This document shows positions 20,186 through 30,011 of a stretch of 64,000 nt of DNA, piece by piece (position 1 is the stretch's first letter; every line of letters starts with the position of its first letter). Made by a program: the position numbers and the translations under genes. The notes under the pieces were generated by a model, which did no database searches, was not told where the DNA came from, and saw only the letters and a list, made by a program, of their open reading frames with translations. This DNA is from Cladophialophora immunda (lineage: Eukaryota; Ascomycota; Eurotiomycetes; Chaetothyriales; Herpotrichiellaceae), in NCBI RefSeq assembly GCF_000835495.1, contig NW_015622542.1, positions 6,408,485-6,472,484 on the forward strand, written 5' to 3'.

Positions 20186-22015
20186 ATGAGACGCCCGATC
20201 CGCTTGGCTGCTGTCGCCGGCTGGCATGGGGACCGAAAGGAGGCCATGCTGGCGCAGGCCCAGGCTGATCCTCCCGCGGATGTCCTGGTGGGCGACTGGC
20301 TTGCTGAACTCACCATCGGGTGGGCGGCGCGAGAGCGGTTCGTGGACCGCCAGGCCGACCCAAACCACAGCCGCGACGGCTACTACATGAAGACGGTCGT
20401 GGAGCTGTTTGACCGTGCCGTCGACACCATCGTGGCCCGCAAGCAGAAGCTCATCACCAACGCCGGAGGGTTGAGCCCCAAAGGGTGTGCGCAGACCCTG
20501 GAGCAGGTGGTCCAGAAGCACGGCCACGAACTGAAGATTGCCTACGTTACTGGGGACGATCTGCTGGACCGGTTCGACGAGCTCGATCAGACGGCCCCCC
20601 TGAAGCATTTCGACAACGGCCAGGAATTGCGCGCCCTGCACAAGGGCGTCTGGATCGGCGCCAACGCCTACATTGGCGCGTGGGGGGTGGTCGAGGCCCT
20701 GCGCGGCGGCGCCGACATTGTGGTGACCGGCAGGACGACGGACGCCTCTGCCATTGTCGCGGCGGCGGCGTGGTGGCACGGGTGGCAGCCAGACCAGTAC
20801 GATCACCTGGCACAGGCCGTGGTGTGCGGCCACATTATGGAATGCTCCATGTACGCCACGGGGGGCAACTTCTCGGGATACAAGGCGCTGTTCGACAAGC
20901 CTCACGACACGGCCTTCCCCATCGCCGAAGTCGACGCCGACGGCCAGTTCGTCATCACCAAGACGGCACACATGAACGGGATGGTGACTCCTCAGACCAT
21001 CACGGCGCAGATCCTCTACGAGATCCAGGGTAACATCTACCTGAACCCCGACGTGCAAGTTGACCTTCACGGCGTCCAGGTGGAGGGCGTAGGCCCCGAC
21101 CGCGTCCGCGTCTCTGGCGCCAAAGGCTTCGCACCGCCAGAGACAGCTAAGTGTGCTGTGTTTGCCGTGGGCGGGTACCAGGCCGAGGCATTTGCCTTTG
21201 CCACGGGGCTCGAGACGACGATCAAGTTCAAGATGTTCGAGAAGCTGTGCCGCTACTGGCTGAGCACCCAGCCGCAGTACAAATTCACCAAGCTGGTCTT
21301 CCAGCACATCGGCATCGCGGCGCCGGACCCCAAGAACGAGCTCGAGGCCACGCAGACCCTGCGCATCTTCGCCCAGGCCGACCGGGCCGAAGACTTTCCC
21401 CCGAACGGGCTGCAGGCCATGGTCGAGGGCTTGAGCATGGGCACGTTCCCAGGCTTCCACCGCGCGCTGGACATGCGGAACACCCTCCCGAAGCTCTACA
21501 TCGACTTCTGGCCCTCGCTCATCCCGGAGCGCCAGTTGCGGCTGGCCCTCTCCTTCCTCCACGGCGACACCAAGCCGCTCCCGAACCATCGAAACACGAT
21601 TCCCGCCATGACGTCGGCGTCGTACGACGCGCGGTCCGCCTACGACGAAGACAAATGGGGGCCGACCGTGCGGGAGCCGCTCGGCAGCATTGTCATGGGT
21701 CGCTCGGGCGACAAGGGCGGCAATGCCAACATCGGCCTCTACGTCCGGCACGCCGACGAGTACGAGTGGCTGCGGACGTTCCTCGACATGAAGCGGTTCG
21801 AATACCTCCTCGGGGACGAGATGAAGGTGGTCAAAAAGCTGGAACGGGTCGAGTTCGAAGGTTTACTGGCCGTCCACTTCCTCTGTCGAGGACTACTGGG
21901 CGAGGGTGTGTCCAACACCGACCGGCTCGACGGCCTGGCCAAGTCCATGATTGAGTTCGTTCGAGCTCGCGTCGTCGACCTGCCCATTCGGTTTGTAAAC
22001 CGTGGTCGGATATAG
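20186..22015 (+). CDS. AtuA-like protein (acyclic terpene utilisation family, DUF1446)
   Basis: Single exon of 609 aa from the ATG of M-R-R-P-I-R-L-A-A-V-A-G-W-H-G-D. Residues 1 to about 460 match the AtuA domain: G-W-H-G-D-R, D-V-L-V-G-D-W-L-A-E, I-T-N-A-G-G-L-S-P-K-G-C, A-N-A-Y-I-G-A-W-G and D-I-V-V-T-G-R-T-T-D-A-S. The C-terminal 110 residues are the smaller AtuA-associated domain, beginning M-G-R-S-G-D-K-G-G-N-A-N-I-G. In Pseudomonas atuA heads the geranyl/citronellyl catabolic operon, but the biochemical role of AtuA is unknown. Here it is divergent from an acyl-CoA synthetase and ends 34 bp from the convergent regulator gene. No geranyl-CoA carboxylase subunit is in the window. Third positions are very GC-rich, producing large spurious antisense frames. 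Confidence 0.9.
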   Translation: MRRPIRLAAVAGWHGDRKEAMLAQAQADPPADVLVGDWLAELTIGWAARERFVDRQADPNHSRDGYYMKTVVELFDRAVDTIVARKQKLITNAGGLSPKGCAQTLEQVVQKHGHELKIAYVTGDDLLDRFDELDQTAPLKHFDNGQELRALHKGVWIGANAYIGAWGVVEALRGGADIVVTGRTTDASAIVAAAAWWHGWQPDQYDHLAQAVVCGHIMECSMYATGGNFSGYKALFDKPHDTAFPIAEVDADGQFVITKTAHMNGMVTPQTITAQILYEIQGNIYLNPDVQVDLHGVQVEGVGPDRVRVSGAKGFAPPETAKCAVFAVGGYQAEAFAFATGLETTIKFKMFEKLCRYWLSTQPQYKFTKLVFQHIGIAAPDPKNELEATQTLRIFAQADRAEDFPPNGLQAMVEGLSMGTFPGFHRALDMRNTLPKLYIDFWPSLIPERQLRLALSFLHGDTKPLPNHRNTIPAMTSASYDARSAYDEDKWGPTVREPLGSIVMGRSGDKGGNANIGLYVRHADEYEWLRTFLDMKRFEYLLGDEMKVVKKLERVEFEGLLAVHFLCRGLLGEGVSNTDRLDGLAKSMIEFVRARVVDLPIRFVNRGRI

Positions 22016-22049
22016 CGAAAGCCTATATCACCAAAGCTCCCAACCGCTA

Positions 22050-24646
22050 TCATGAATATTGTACAACGATACTGATGACGATGTGCCGCTTCTTTTGTGT
22101 CAGCCACCACTCTCCCACGATTGACTTGACTGCTTCCCAGTCGTGATCGCCCTCCATGTCAATCTCCACCTCGCCGTCCTTGCGCTCCTCCCCGGAGTTC
22201 GAGATGGTCGCGTGGCAGTCCTTGAGCGTAGCCACCCTGCCTCCCCTCGCCGCAAATTTCTTCGCCGCAGCCGTGGTCTTGGTCAGCATGTCGGTGTAGG
22301 TAAAATGCGTAGACGCCGTGTACATCGCCGCGCTTTGCAAGACCTTCATTCCATTGTAGACGGCCACATATTTTATCAAGGCCCGTGGTGCCTCCGTGCT
22401 AGCCCCATCTACGACATCCGAGACAGGCTTCGTGACAGGTTCGGTCGCCTCAGCAGCCCTTTCGACCACGCTATTAATACTCTGGGGAGACTCGGAGTTT
22501 CTAACTTTGACAATCTGGCCCCCGTTAGCCTTCCTGTACCAAGAGGCACGGGGAATAAGAGTAACATTAACAACACAATGAATACATACCTTGTCATTCA
22601 CGTCGTTTGCCAGTCCAGAGTCGATATTTCTCACGACACGGGCCAAGAAGATGGCTTCGGCCCTGGCAGACGAGGGTCGAGCCGGCATTTTAGCCCCAGA
22701 AGCAATCGACAGAGGGCCTTTCCCTCGACGCGACGGGCCCGTGTCGGGAAGCTGTGAGCTTTGCGTCTGTTCCGATAAATGCTCCTGGAGACACTCATTT
22801 ATAAGGATGCAGGCAAACTCGGCGCCTTGGCAGCGTGATATCATGGACTTTAGAAGCGCAGGCAATACGTGCCTTTCGGTCCCCGTCAGCAGTAGAGTCG
22901 GACTGTCCAGGTTGACATGGTTCAAGGTGCAGTATACAGCGGTGGGCAGAGTGATCCATGATGTTCTAAAGCGCACAGTGAGCATCGAGTTCCAACAAGG
23001 TGCCGGGAGTCGGAAAGGGGACATCTGTCGCGACTCACATGAAAGCAGGGACGGTCTCGAGAGGAGCGGTGGAAGTGGTGATCAGCTGGCGAACACTGGA
23101 CACGACTTGTTGGGTGCCTTCTTTCAACTTGCGTAGTGACAATTCCCACAAATTTTTCGCTTCAAAGGGGGCAGATGACCACCATTGCAAGTAAGGTTGA
23201 TAGAGAATTAGGAGCAAGCCGCTGTGCTTGTTAGCAAAGGTGAATTGGCGAAAAATGTTGGCGTGAAGGAGCACATACTTTGAGATGAGGCGAATCAGGC
23301 ACACAGTGCTGGCGTATGTGTTGTCACCAACATGGGTGCCAACCATGCGACATTCTTCCTCGAATACACGCTTCCACTCCTTCAGTCGAGTTTCAAACTT
23401 GGCAACCGTGGGCATTTCTTCGGTCTCGCTGATGCCAGGGGTCGTTGCTATCTCCCACTGCCGCGAAAAGCGAAACCGGCTTTGGTACTCGGCGATGTCG
23501 GCCTGGATCTCGCTCAGTCTGCAGAATGCCAGAAAGACGGCTATCATTCGCTTCTTGGCCTCGCGCGAGGAATAGCTGGGAAGCAATGCCTCGAGCCCAA
23601 AATCTTCCTCCTTTAGCATGCCCCTTACATTTTGCACTTGATGGAGCCGATGCGGCCTTCGCATTCCTGTTGCCAACATCCGATCACGGATGAGACAACA
23701 CCACCAGATGATTGCCCGTCGGTCACCGGGGCTTCCAGCACTGGTCTGAATGTTCCAAATCGCCGCTTCGCGTGCGTGACGGTATGCGCGGTCTAGCCAG
23801 AAGCTGTTGACTTGGAGCTCGGTGTCGCAAGGGCTCCAGAAGGTCAGTAGAATTGTGACTTGTGCCAGGACATATGGTTTGGTGCAAACTTGGAAGCGGT
23901 AAAGTGCCTATGGGCAAATGGTTAGGGTCTAGTTCGCGGTGGAGACAGGGACGTAGTTACTCGGGTGAAATTGAAATGGGCCTTTTGGGCGTCATGAATC
24001 GAGCTGTACGGAGTCCGGTCTAGTTGATCTTGACTGACATGCTTCCTCGAGATCAGCCACACAATTCAATCGGCTGAGGCTAGACTTACCGCTAGGGCGG
24101 TGAACAGCATTGCCTGAAGCAAAGGCAGTTCAATGTACGAGAGTAACTCCCCGTCGGTCTTCGCAAGCCCATACAACGTAGTGAAACTATACTCGTCCAC
24201 GACCGGACATACAGGATGAACGTGATGGAAATATAGCCTGATGAGGTCGTCTCGGATCCGTGCCAACGGCGCCATGCACGCATCAATCAACAAATCGATC
24301 GTGTCCTGTTGCGGGCCCCAGTGGTTTTGTGAGATGGTGTCCTGGTTGAACGGGAAGGTCGAGGTCTCCAAACTGGTGTCGCTCATCGTCCCTCCTTCAC
24401 CATCGAGTTCGGGGGGCAACAACGAGAGCGCCGTGGTCATGTCGATCCCTGGCAGTCGCATCAGAGATACAGTGTCACAAGTAACCACTAGGGAGCTCTA
24501 TGCCTAGGGGCCTGCTTACCGGACTCTTCGAACAGGGCATCAAGCTTCCGTTTCCGGGGCGGACTGCTCGTCGCCATGCGCGAGGTGGTGCAGTCTTTGA
24601 GATGGACATAGGATAAGCTGGGGGAGTCCCGGTTAGTGGTTGACAT
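22050..24646 (-). CDS. Fungal-specific transcription factor (fungal_trans domain), no zinc cluster found
   Basis: Five exons on the minus strand: 24646-24520, 24448-24090, 24041-23961, 23907-23039 and 22965-22050, about 783 aa. A sixth intron (22589-22515, in frame, GTATGT...CCAG) may remove 25 residues. The fungal_trans domain begins R-L-Y-F-H-H-V-H-P-V-C-P-V-V-D near residue 95. It continues through D-R-T-P-Y-S-S-I, A-Y-R-H-A-R-E-A-A and R-R-A-I-I-W-W-C-C-L-I-R-D-R-M, as in cutinase-factor/AmdR-type regulators. Only about 42 residues with a basic P-P-R-K-R-K-L stretch precede it, and I could not find an intact Zn2Cys6 cluster upstream. Its position inside the cluster makes it the likely pathway regulator. 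The final exon is the least certain part. Confidence 0.8.
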
Positions 24647-25597
24647 TGCAGAGCTTCTGGAAATGTGATAGGAATGGCAAGTCCAGAAAAGCGACAGAAG
24701 CAAAACGGGCGACAGAGGCGAGGCTGGGACGCTTCTGGTTTTGGGGGGCCCAGAGAGGGATTCAGGATTGGCTGCGATACCGGGAACGGTAATAGACGTA
24801 TCATACGGTGTGGCGCGGGGTACTTTCGACTGGAGCTAGGCCCTCCGGGGACAGGTGGGAGCGGGGAGGGACCCGGTCACGGCTGGGCTCATTAGGTAGA
24901 GCCTCGTGACCAGGATGCTCTGTGCAATCGAGCAGAGATACGAGTATACGAGATAGATGGTACTAAGGTGCTTCCAAACATCTCGGGCATATGCAACGAG
25001 ACTCGTCTCCGCCGTTGACCTGTTTCTCCTCGCCTTTGCCAGATCAAGACATTACCTACGCTCCCTTGATGCAACGGCGAACGCCGATCTGGTCCATGAG
25101 CACACTGTCTAGCTACATAGAGATGTGAACCAGGAAAGGGCCCACCTGCTAATGCACAGCACAAGACCCCTGAGAAGGTCTGTCCACCTGTCAAGTGTGG
25201 AAGTGGTTCAGGGTCGCTAACGCATAGTGTCTTTATCGCGCTTCACCACGACACGTTCGACGGAGGGGAAATGAAGCCAAGCTAATGCGTCGCGTATCTC
25301 GGTTCCCTCGGCACCCACGTTTTCACTGGCACCAGACCGCCGAGGGATCCAAATCATGGTGTATTGAAATCGACCGAGGTGGCGAGGTGGTATGGACCCT
25401 GGTCATTCTCGCACCACATTCCAAGGTCTGGCCGCCCCCTGGGGTACCTCCACGGGGAGGATCTCGAGACCGGACCAACAAATGCCATTGCTGGACGGAG
25501 ATGCGGTATAAGTATTCATGGACGAACGAGGGTTGTAAGCACTCTCGGCCGCTTCCCCAGTATCCAACGGTCTTTTTGTGCCACTTCCGCAGCCGCC
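24647..25597. promoter_or_regulatory. Divergent promoter, regulator / MFS copy 2
   Basis: About 950 bp. It is pyrimidine-rich near the regulator start. C-T-C-G-G elements occur as a close pair at about 25293-25311, with another C-C-G-A-G-G near 25340. A C-x-C-P-R-C-L-E peptide frame on the minus strand near 24980-25000 resembles half of a zinc cluster but could not be joined to an intact exon. Confidence 0.45.
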
Positions 25598-27467
25598 ATG
25601 ACCACCCTCAACTGGGGCAACTTCGCCATTTGCTTCGCGGTCTCGCTGGGCCAGCTTTGCTTTGCCTATCCTTCCTCCATCATCAGCACCACTCTCGGAC
25701 AGCCAGCTTTCTTGGAGTATTTCAAACTCCTCGACAGCGAGGGGAAGATTAGCTCCGAGGGCAACTCGCTCATTGGCGCTTTCAATGGCGTGTTCCAGGT
25801 ACGATTGGTCCCCTTCCCCCAACCCAGACCGAGTCTCACCAATATCCTCCCAGGCTGGATCTGTCTTCGGCGTTGTCATTGGCGGATATGCCATGGCCAA
25901 ATGGGGGCGCAAGCGTGCCATGCAGGGTCTTTCCGTCGTATCTGCTATCAGTGGTGCATTGCTAGCTGCCAGCCAAAACTCGGCCATGTTTACCGTCTTC
26001 CGGTTCTTTAGTGGCCTTGGAAGCTGGGCTTTTCTCGTCATCAGTAAGTTGTTCCAAGTCGGTTCAGCCCCCCAGAAATGGAGGTTGACCTTTATGGTAG
26101 CGCCCGTCTACTGCTCGGAGTTGGCCCAGCCACAGTACCGTGGGCTCATGGTTGGGATGAATGGCGTCATGATCGGCCTGGGCTATTCAATCGCATCCTA
26201 CATCGGCCTTGCATTCTTCTATTCGCACAATAGGACGGCACAATGGCGAGCACCGCTGGGCCTGGCACCCTTCTTCCCAATCCTCATGGCTATCGTCCTT
26301 TGCTTCATTCCGGAGTCCCCTCGCTACTTGCTCATGCATGGCGAGGTCGACAAAGCAAGGGAGGTCGTGTCGAAGCTACATGCCACCAAGGACGATCCTC
26401 AGCAAGAATTCGCCCGATCAGAGTTCTACCAGATGCAGAAACAGGCCGAGGCCGATTGCGAGATGGAAACTTCGTGGACAGGAATCTTCCGCAAGCCCTC
26501 GTACCGCAAGCGCATGCTTGTGGGGATGGGCTTTGCTTTCTTCGGCCAGAGCACCGGCGCCTTTGTGGTGAACAACTATGTGAGATGCCCTTTCCTTCCC
26601 ACATCTCGACTTCCTTGCTGACCGTGCGGAGGCAACCGTGATTTATAGTTCCATGGGATTTGGTTCCCGAGACCAGCTGATCCTGGCTTGTGGTTGGATC
26701 TCAGGTATGTGCCCCACCCACCCCAATCATTGTGTGGACCCTTTGTGGTATGTTCTGGCCAATGACAACGTCTAATTTGTCGCAGTCAGTATCTTTGGGA
26801 ACTTGGGTGGAGCTCTCGTTGTGGACCGCTTCGGCCGCAAACCTCTGATGCTGTGGGCATTTATCGGTTGCTGTTTCTGTCTGACGCTGGAGGCGGCAAT
26901 GGTGGCCAGGTACGCCGCCGCCGGCACGAACAAGGTCGGCTTGGGCTTTGCCCTCTTCGCCAGCTACGCCTTCTCGGTCTTCTACACCCCGGGCATCGAC
27001 TGCAACAATGCCATCTTCCTGGGAGAGCTGTTTCCTAACCACATCCGGGCCAAGGCCGTGACCCTTTGCCTGGTCGTCTACGCTCTTACCGATCTCGTCT
27101 ATCTCCAAGTGGCCCCGACGGCCTTTGAGCATGTAGGCTGGAAGTTTTATCTGGTAAGAGAACACAGCCAGTTTGTCCTTTTGGACTTTTTTTTTATTAA
27201 CTGCTCTAGCTGTTTATCATCTTGTCAGCCCTGGGGGCGGTCTGGGCTTGGATCTTCGTGCCCGAGACGAAAGGGGTTCCACTGGAGGAAATGGCGGCGA
27301 TCTTTGGGGATCCGGAGGATGTGGTCATCTACCTGCGAGAAGTTCACCTGGATCATGCCAACAACAAGTTGGTCATCGACCATCACGAGGTGGCGGAGAA
27401 GATCCCGACAACGAGTGTCGAGGTGCAAACAGAAGAACATCTGGGCCAGAAGACAGCTGAACCATAG
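25598..27467 (+). CDS. MFS transporter, sugar-porter family, copy 2
   Basis: Six exons: 25598-25798, 25854-26043, 26101-26579, 26632-26704, 26786-27153 and 27210-27467, about 522 aa. Sugar-porter motifs in order are A-K-W-G-R-K-R near residue 85, P-V-Y-C-S-E-L-A-Q-P-Q-Y-R-G near 130, P-E-S-P-R-Y-L-L-M-H-G near 205, G-Q-S-T-G-A-F-V-V-N-N-Y near 280, V-D-R-F-G-R-K-P near 325, G-E-L-F-P-N-H-I-R-A-K near 395 and P-E-T-K-G-V-P-L-E-E near 455. It differs strongly in exon number from the intronless copy 1, so the two are not a recent duplication. Substrate unknown; shared promoter with the regulator suggests inducible uptake of the pathway substrate. Confidence 0.9.
26580..26631 (+). other. Predicted intron 3 of MFS copy 2, GAG acceptor
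   Basis: GTGAGA...GCGGAG with a TGCTGAC branch motif, phase 0. It gives N-N-Y-A-T-V-I-Y-S-S-M-G-F. The TAG 17 bp further on would break the frame, so the GAG acceptor is preferred. Confidence 0.7.
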
Positions 27468-27783
27468 CTGCCTCGGCGTGTAAGCATGGTTCTGCCACGA
27501 GGGCCGAGCTCGACGTTGACGCGGAGGGAGAGAAGCAGTATCAGCCTGATTCTAGATAAGAGAAGCAATACCCAAGTATTATTGGTGCACAGAACATCCT
27601 TCAAGCAAAGAATCCATAGCGAAAAAGAAAATGCACAAGAAACAGATGTACCCACTGGAGCATACTCGAAAACGGGTCGGGCAAGATTCTGAACAGTGAA
27701 CGATAGCAATCGAAGGCCCCGCAACTCAAAAGACAAATTGTACTTTGACGATCTGCGACTCATGTTGTCTGTATATGTAGCTA
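27468..27783. other. Convergent spacer, MFS copy 2 / CoA-transferase
   Basis: About 316 bp between two 3' ends, with no coding signal. Confidence 0.5.
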
Positions 27784-29598
27784 TCACAGCACGACTTGAG
27801 ACGTCAAATCCTCGGGGAATCTGGCTGCGTCGACGCCGTTGGGTCTGGTGCCAATATGATACCCAGGCCTCACTTTGCCGGCGTCGAACTTGATCACGGG
27901 CGCCATGGCCCGGATCTTCTTGCCCGGACCAAGTGCCACCTCGGCCTCGCGATCCTCGAAGAACTCGTCTTTGAACAATCTCCCGGCGGCCGGACCTGCC
28001 CTGAGGCTGCGGAGCATTCGGGGAAAGGTGTGCCCCATGGTGTGCCAGTGCCGGAAGGGCTCGTGTCCGGTCTCGTCGCGCAGACGCCGAAAGACGGGAT
28101 CTGGATACGTCCCTACGGAACGTACGAGCCACTGGTTGTAGTAGTTGAGTGCCACGTCCACGCCGTAGCTACCACCTTGCTTCCCCCGCCGCAGGAGCGC
28201 GATCAAAGTGCCACATATCCCCGCGAGACCAGTGCAGTAATCGCTATTGGGGAAGATGGGCGTCACCGGCTCGTCGAGCCCCAGCGCCTGACCATAGCTG
28301 TGGGCGCAGCCAGTCACCGCGTCACTGATTTGTTGCCAACCACTGCGATCCTGCCACGGGCCGTACCAGCCGTAGCAATTCTCTCGCACGTAGATGATGC
28401 CTCGCTCTCTGCCAGCACACAATTTCAGCACATCCTCTCGGCCAAAGCCAAACTTGTCGAAGGCTCCCGGCCGGTAGCCATTGATGACCACATCGGCATC
28501 CAGAATAAGTTCCCGGAATTGGGCCCGATCGCTCTCGGTTCGTAGATCGAGGTAGCAGTTCCATTTACCCCAGTTCGTGTCTGGGTGCAGGATACCATAT
28601 TCTGGGAGATGAGGGCCCATAACACGCATCACCGACGCCCCCAACTCTGCTAAACCTCGCCCGATGGAGGGCCCGGCGAGTATCCGAGTCAAGTCCACCA
28701 CCTTCAGTCCTGCAAGCGGGCGCAGTGGCGAAGTCTGAGGGGCATTCGGCCACCAGCACGGCGGTTGTTTGCTACCAGACTCTAAAAAGTCGTGGATCTC
28801 GAAAAGGTCAACGTGCTCGTTGGCTTTCCCGTGTTCGCTCGCCCAGTATTCCTCTGATGTAAGAGACACCTGTCCTGATTGATGATATATGTCGCTGACT
28901 CGACGTTGGAGCTCGGCCGAGGTGATCCTTGATGCGGCGGTCTGGTAATTCCGGACTGCTTCCTCATATGTCGAGACATCCAGGTCGAGCGGAAGGCCGA
29001 GAGCCTTGAGAGTCGAGTCGGGATTCAAATCTCCATGGCTCTGGAAAAACTTTCCATCCGAACATCGAAGCCAGTTGGAAGCGACTGCACGATGCAAGGA
29101 TGCGTATAGTCTGTGCTTGTCACAAGGTGGGAAGTACTTTTCTATGCCAGCGTTGCCGGGGCTCAAATTGCCGTTCACCGAGACGTTCTCCCCCTGAGGA
29201 TCGAGGGTCCACACGAGACAGGACATGATGAACAAAGTCGCATGGTCGGTGTCGATGGTCACCGCTTGGATTGGGAGGTTGTACTTCCGATGCACCAAGA
29301 CGTTGATCAGCATTGCCTCCAACATTTTCAGCGCCGACACCGACTCGGCCTGCCGCCAATTGATCGGTACGCTAGGAACATCTGAACCCTTGAGAGTCAC
29401 TGGAAATGCGGCGTTGAAGCACTCCTCGGGGAGGAATCTCCTTATTCGGGGGTTGTTGAGGATTTCCGTTTCAAATACCTTGAGTGTCTCCTCCTGGACG
29501 TTGTAGCGGCCGTCAGCCTTGCCGTCGCAGGTGCCGTTGCCAACGACATGCCCATTGCCATTCTTTCTGGACTCGTCGGAGACGTCGGAAGTAGACAT
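27784..29598 (-). CDS. Class III CoA-transferase (CaiB/BaiF, formyl-CoA-transferase/racemase superfamily)
   Basis: Single exon of 604 aa starting M-S-T-S-D-V-S-D; the frame stays open 24 codons upstream but without an ATG. The second half shows the family core: L-A-G-L-K-V-V-D-L-T-R-I-L-A-G-P near residue 300, D-L-R-T near 350, D-V-V-I-N-G-Y-R-P-G-A near 370 and F-P-N-S-D-Y-C-T-G-L-A-G near 455. The Asp in the last motif is at the position of the catalytic Asp of formyl-CoA transferase. The first half is a degenerate related domain, as in other roughly 600-aa fungal members. Such enzymes move CoA between carboxylates or epimerise 2-methylacyl-CoA. Racemisation would suit a branched terpenoid-derived acyl-CoA. 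Divergent from cyclase copy 2. Confidence 0.87.
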   Translation of the reverse strand: MSTSDVSDESRKNGNGHVVGNGTCDGKADGRYNVQEETLKVFETEILNNPRIRRFLPEECFNAAFPVTLKGSDVPSVPINWRQAESVSALKMLEAMLINVLVHRKYNLPIQAVTIDTDHATLFIMSCLVWTLDPQGENVSVNGNLSPGNAGIEKYFPPCDKHRLYASLHRAVASNWLRCSDGKFFQSHGDLNPDSTLKALGLPLDLDVSTYEEAVRNYQTAASRITSAELQRRVSDIYHQSGQVSLTSEEYWASEHGKANEHVDLFEIHDFLESGSKQPPCWWPNAPQTSPLRPLAGLKVVDLTRILAGPSIGRGLAELGASVMRVMGPHLPEYGILHPDTNWGKWNCYLDLRTESDRAQFRELILDADVVINGYRPGAFDKFGFGREDVLKLCAGRERGIIYVRENCYGWYGPWQDRSGWQQISDAVTGCAHSYGQALGLDEPVTPIFPNSDYCTGLAGICGTLIALLRRGKQGGSYGVDVALNYYNQWLVRSVGTYPDPVFRRLRDETGHEPFRHWHTMGHTFPRMLRSLRAGPAAGRLFKDEFFEDREAEVALGPGKKIRAMAPVIKFDAGKVRPGYHIGTRPNGVDAARFPEDLTSQVVL

Positions 29599-30011
29599 GA
29601 TCGCAACGTCGTGTGATAAATGTTTGGGGTTGATAGACGTCGTGTAGAATCTGCCAATGCTGGAAAGCAAGACCCTGCCAGGAACTGTTGAAACTCTCGG
29701 CGGCCGCTATACTTCGTACTTCGTATTCGAGTTGTCGGTGGATCTTCAGCATGCATCTTGGCGTTGATCGACCATGCCCTCCGCCTTCTGAATGCTCCGA
29801 GGCTCTAGCACAGCGAACCGCGGCTTTTCACACCACCGCGGTCGTGGCTGGCGTACTAGGAAGCTTGTGACAGCCTCGGCGAGTTCTAATGACTATAGAA
29901 GATAGACAGACTCCACGGACTCCAGACTCTTCATTGCACCTTGTATTTGTGACCATTAAGCGTTGCCCAGCCCCTAGAGCTTATTTCCACCACCTTGTCG
30001 CTGGGCACATC
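29599..30011. promoter_or_regulatory. Divergent promoter, CoA-transferase / cyclase copy 2
   Basis: A 413-bp spacer between divergent ATGs. Positions 29795-29807 hold the 13-mer CTCCGAGGCTCTA, also found exactly in the ADH/ALDH divergent promoter. C-G-G-C-G-G-C-C-G lies near 29699. These could be regulator sites. Confidence 0.5.
29795..29807 (+). promoter_or_regulatory. Shared 13-bp promoter motif, copy A
   Basis: CTCCGAGGCTCTA, identical to 33541-33553 in another divergent promoter of the same cluster. Candidate transcription-factor site; unproven. Confidence 0.4.

Noticed and set aside
20165..21751. Long open frame (528 codons) antisense to the AtuA-like gene
   Set aside because: Same codon-bias effect; composition is Val/Gly/Arg-rich and shows no domain.
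22515..22589. Possible extra intron in the last exon of the regulator
   Set aside because: It has GTATGT and CCAG ends and is a multiple of three, but the exon reads through without it and no family motif decides. Not used in the main model.
24961..25090. Zinc-cluster-like peptide fragments upstream of the regulator
   Set aside because: The fragments fall in different frames separated by stops, and no set of plausible splice sites restores the six-cysteine pattern. Kept only as a finding.
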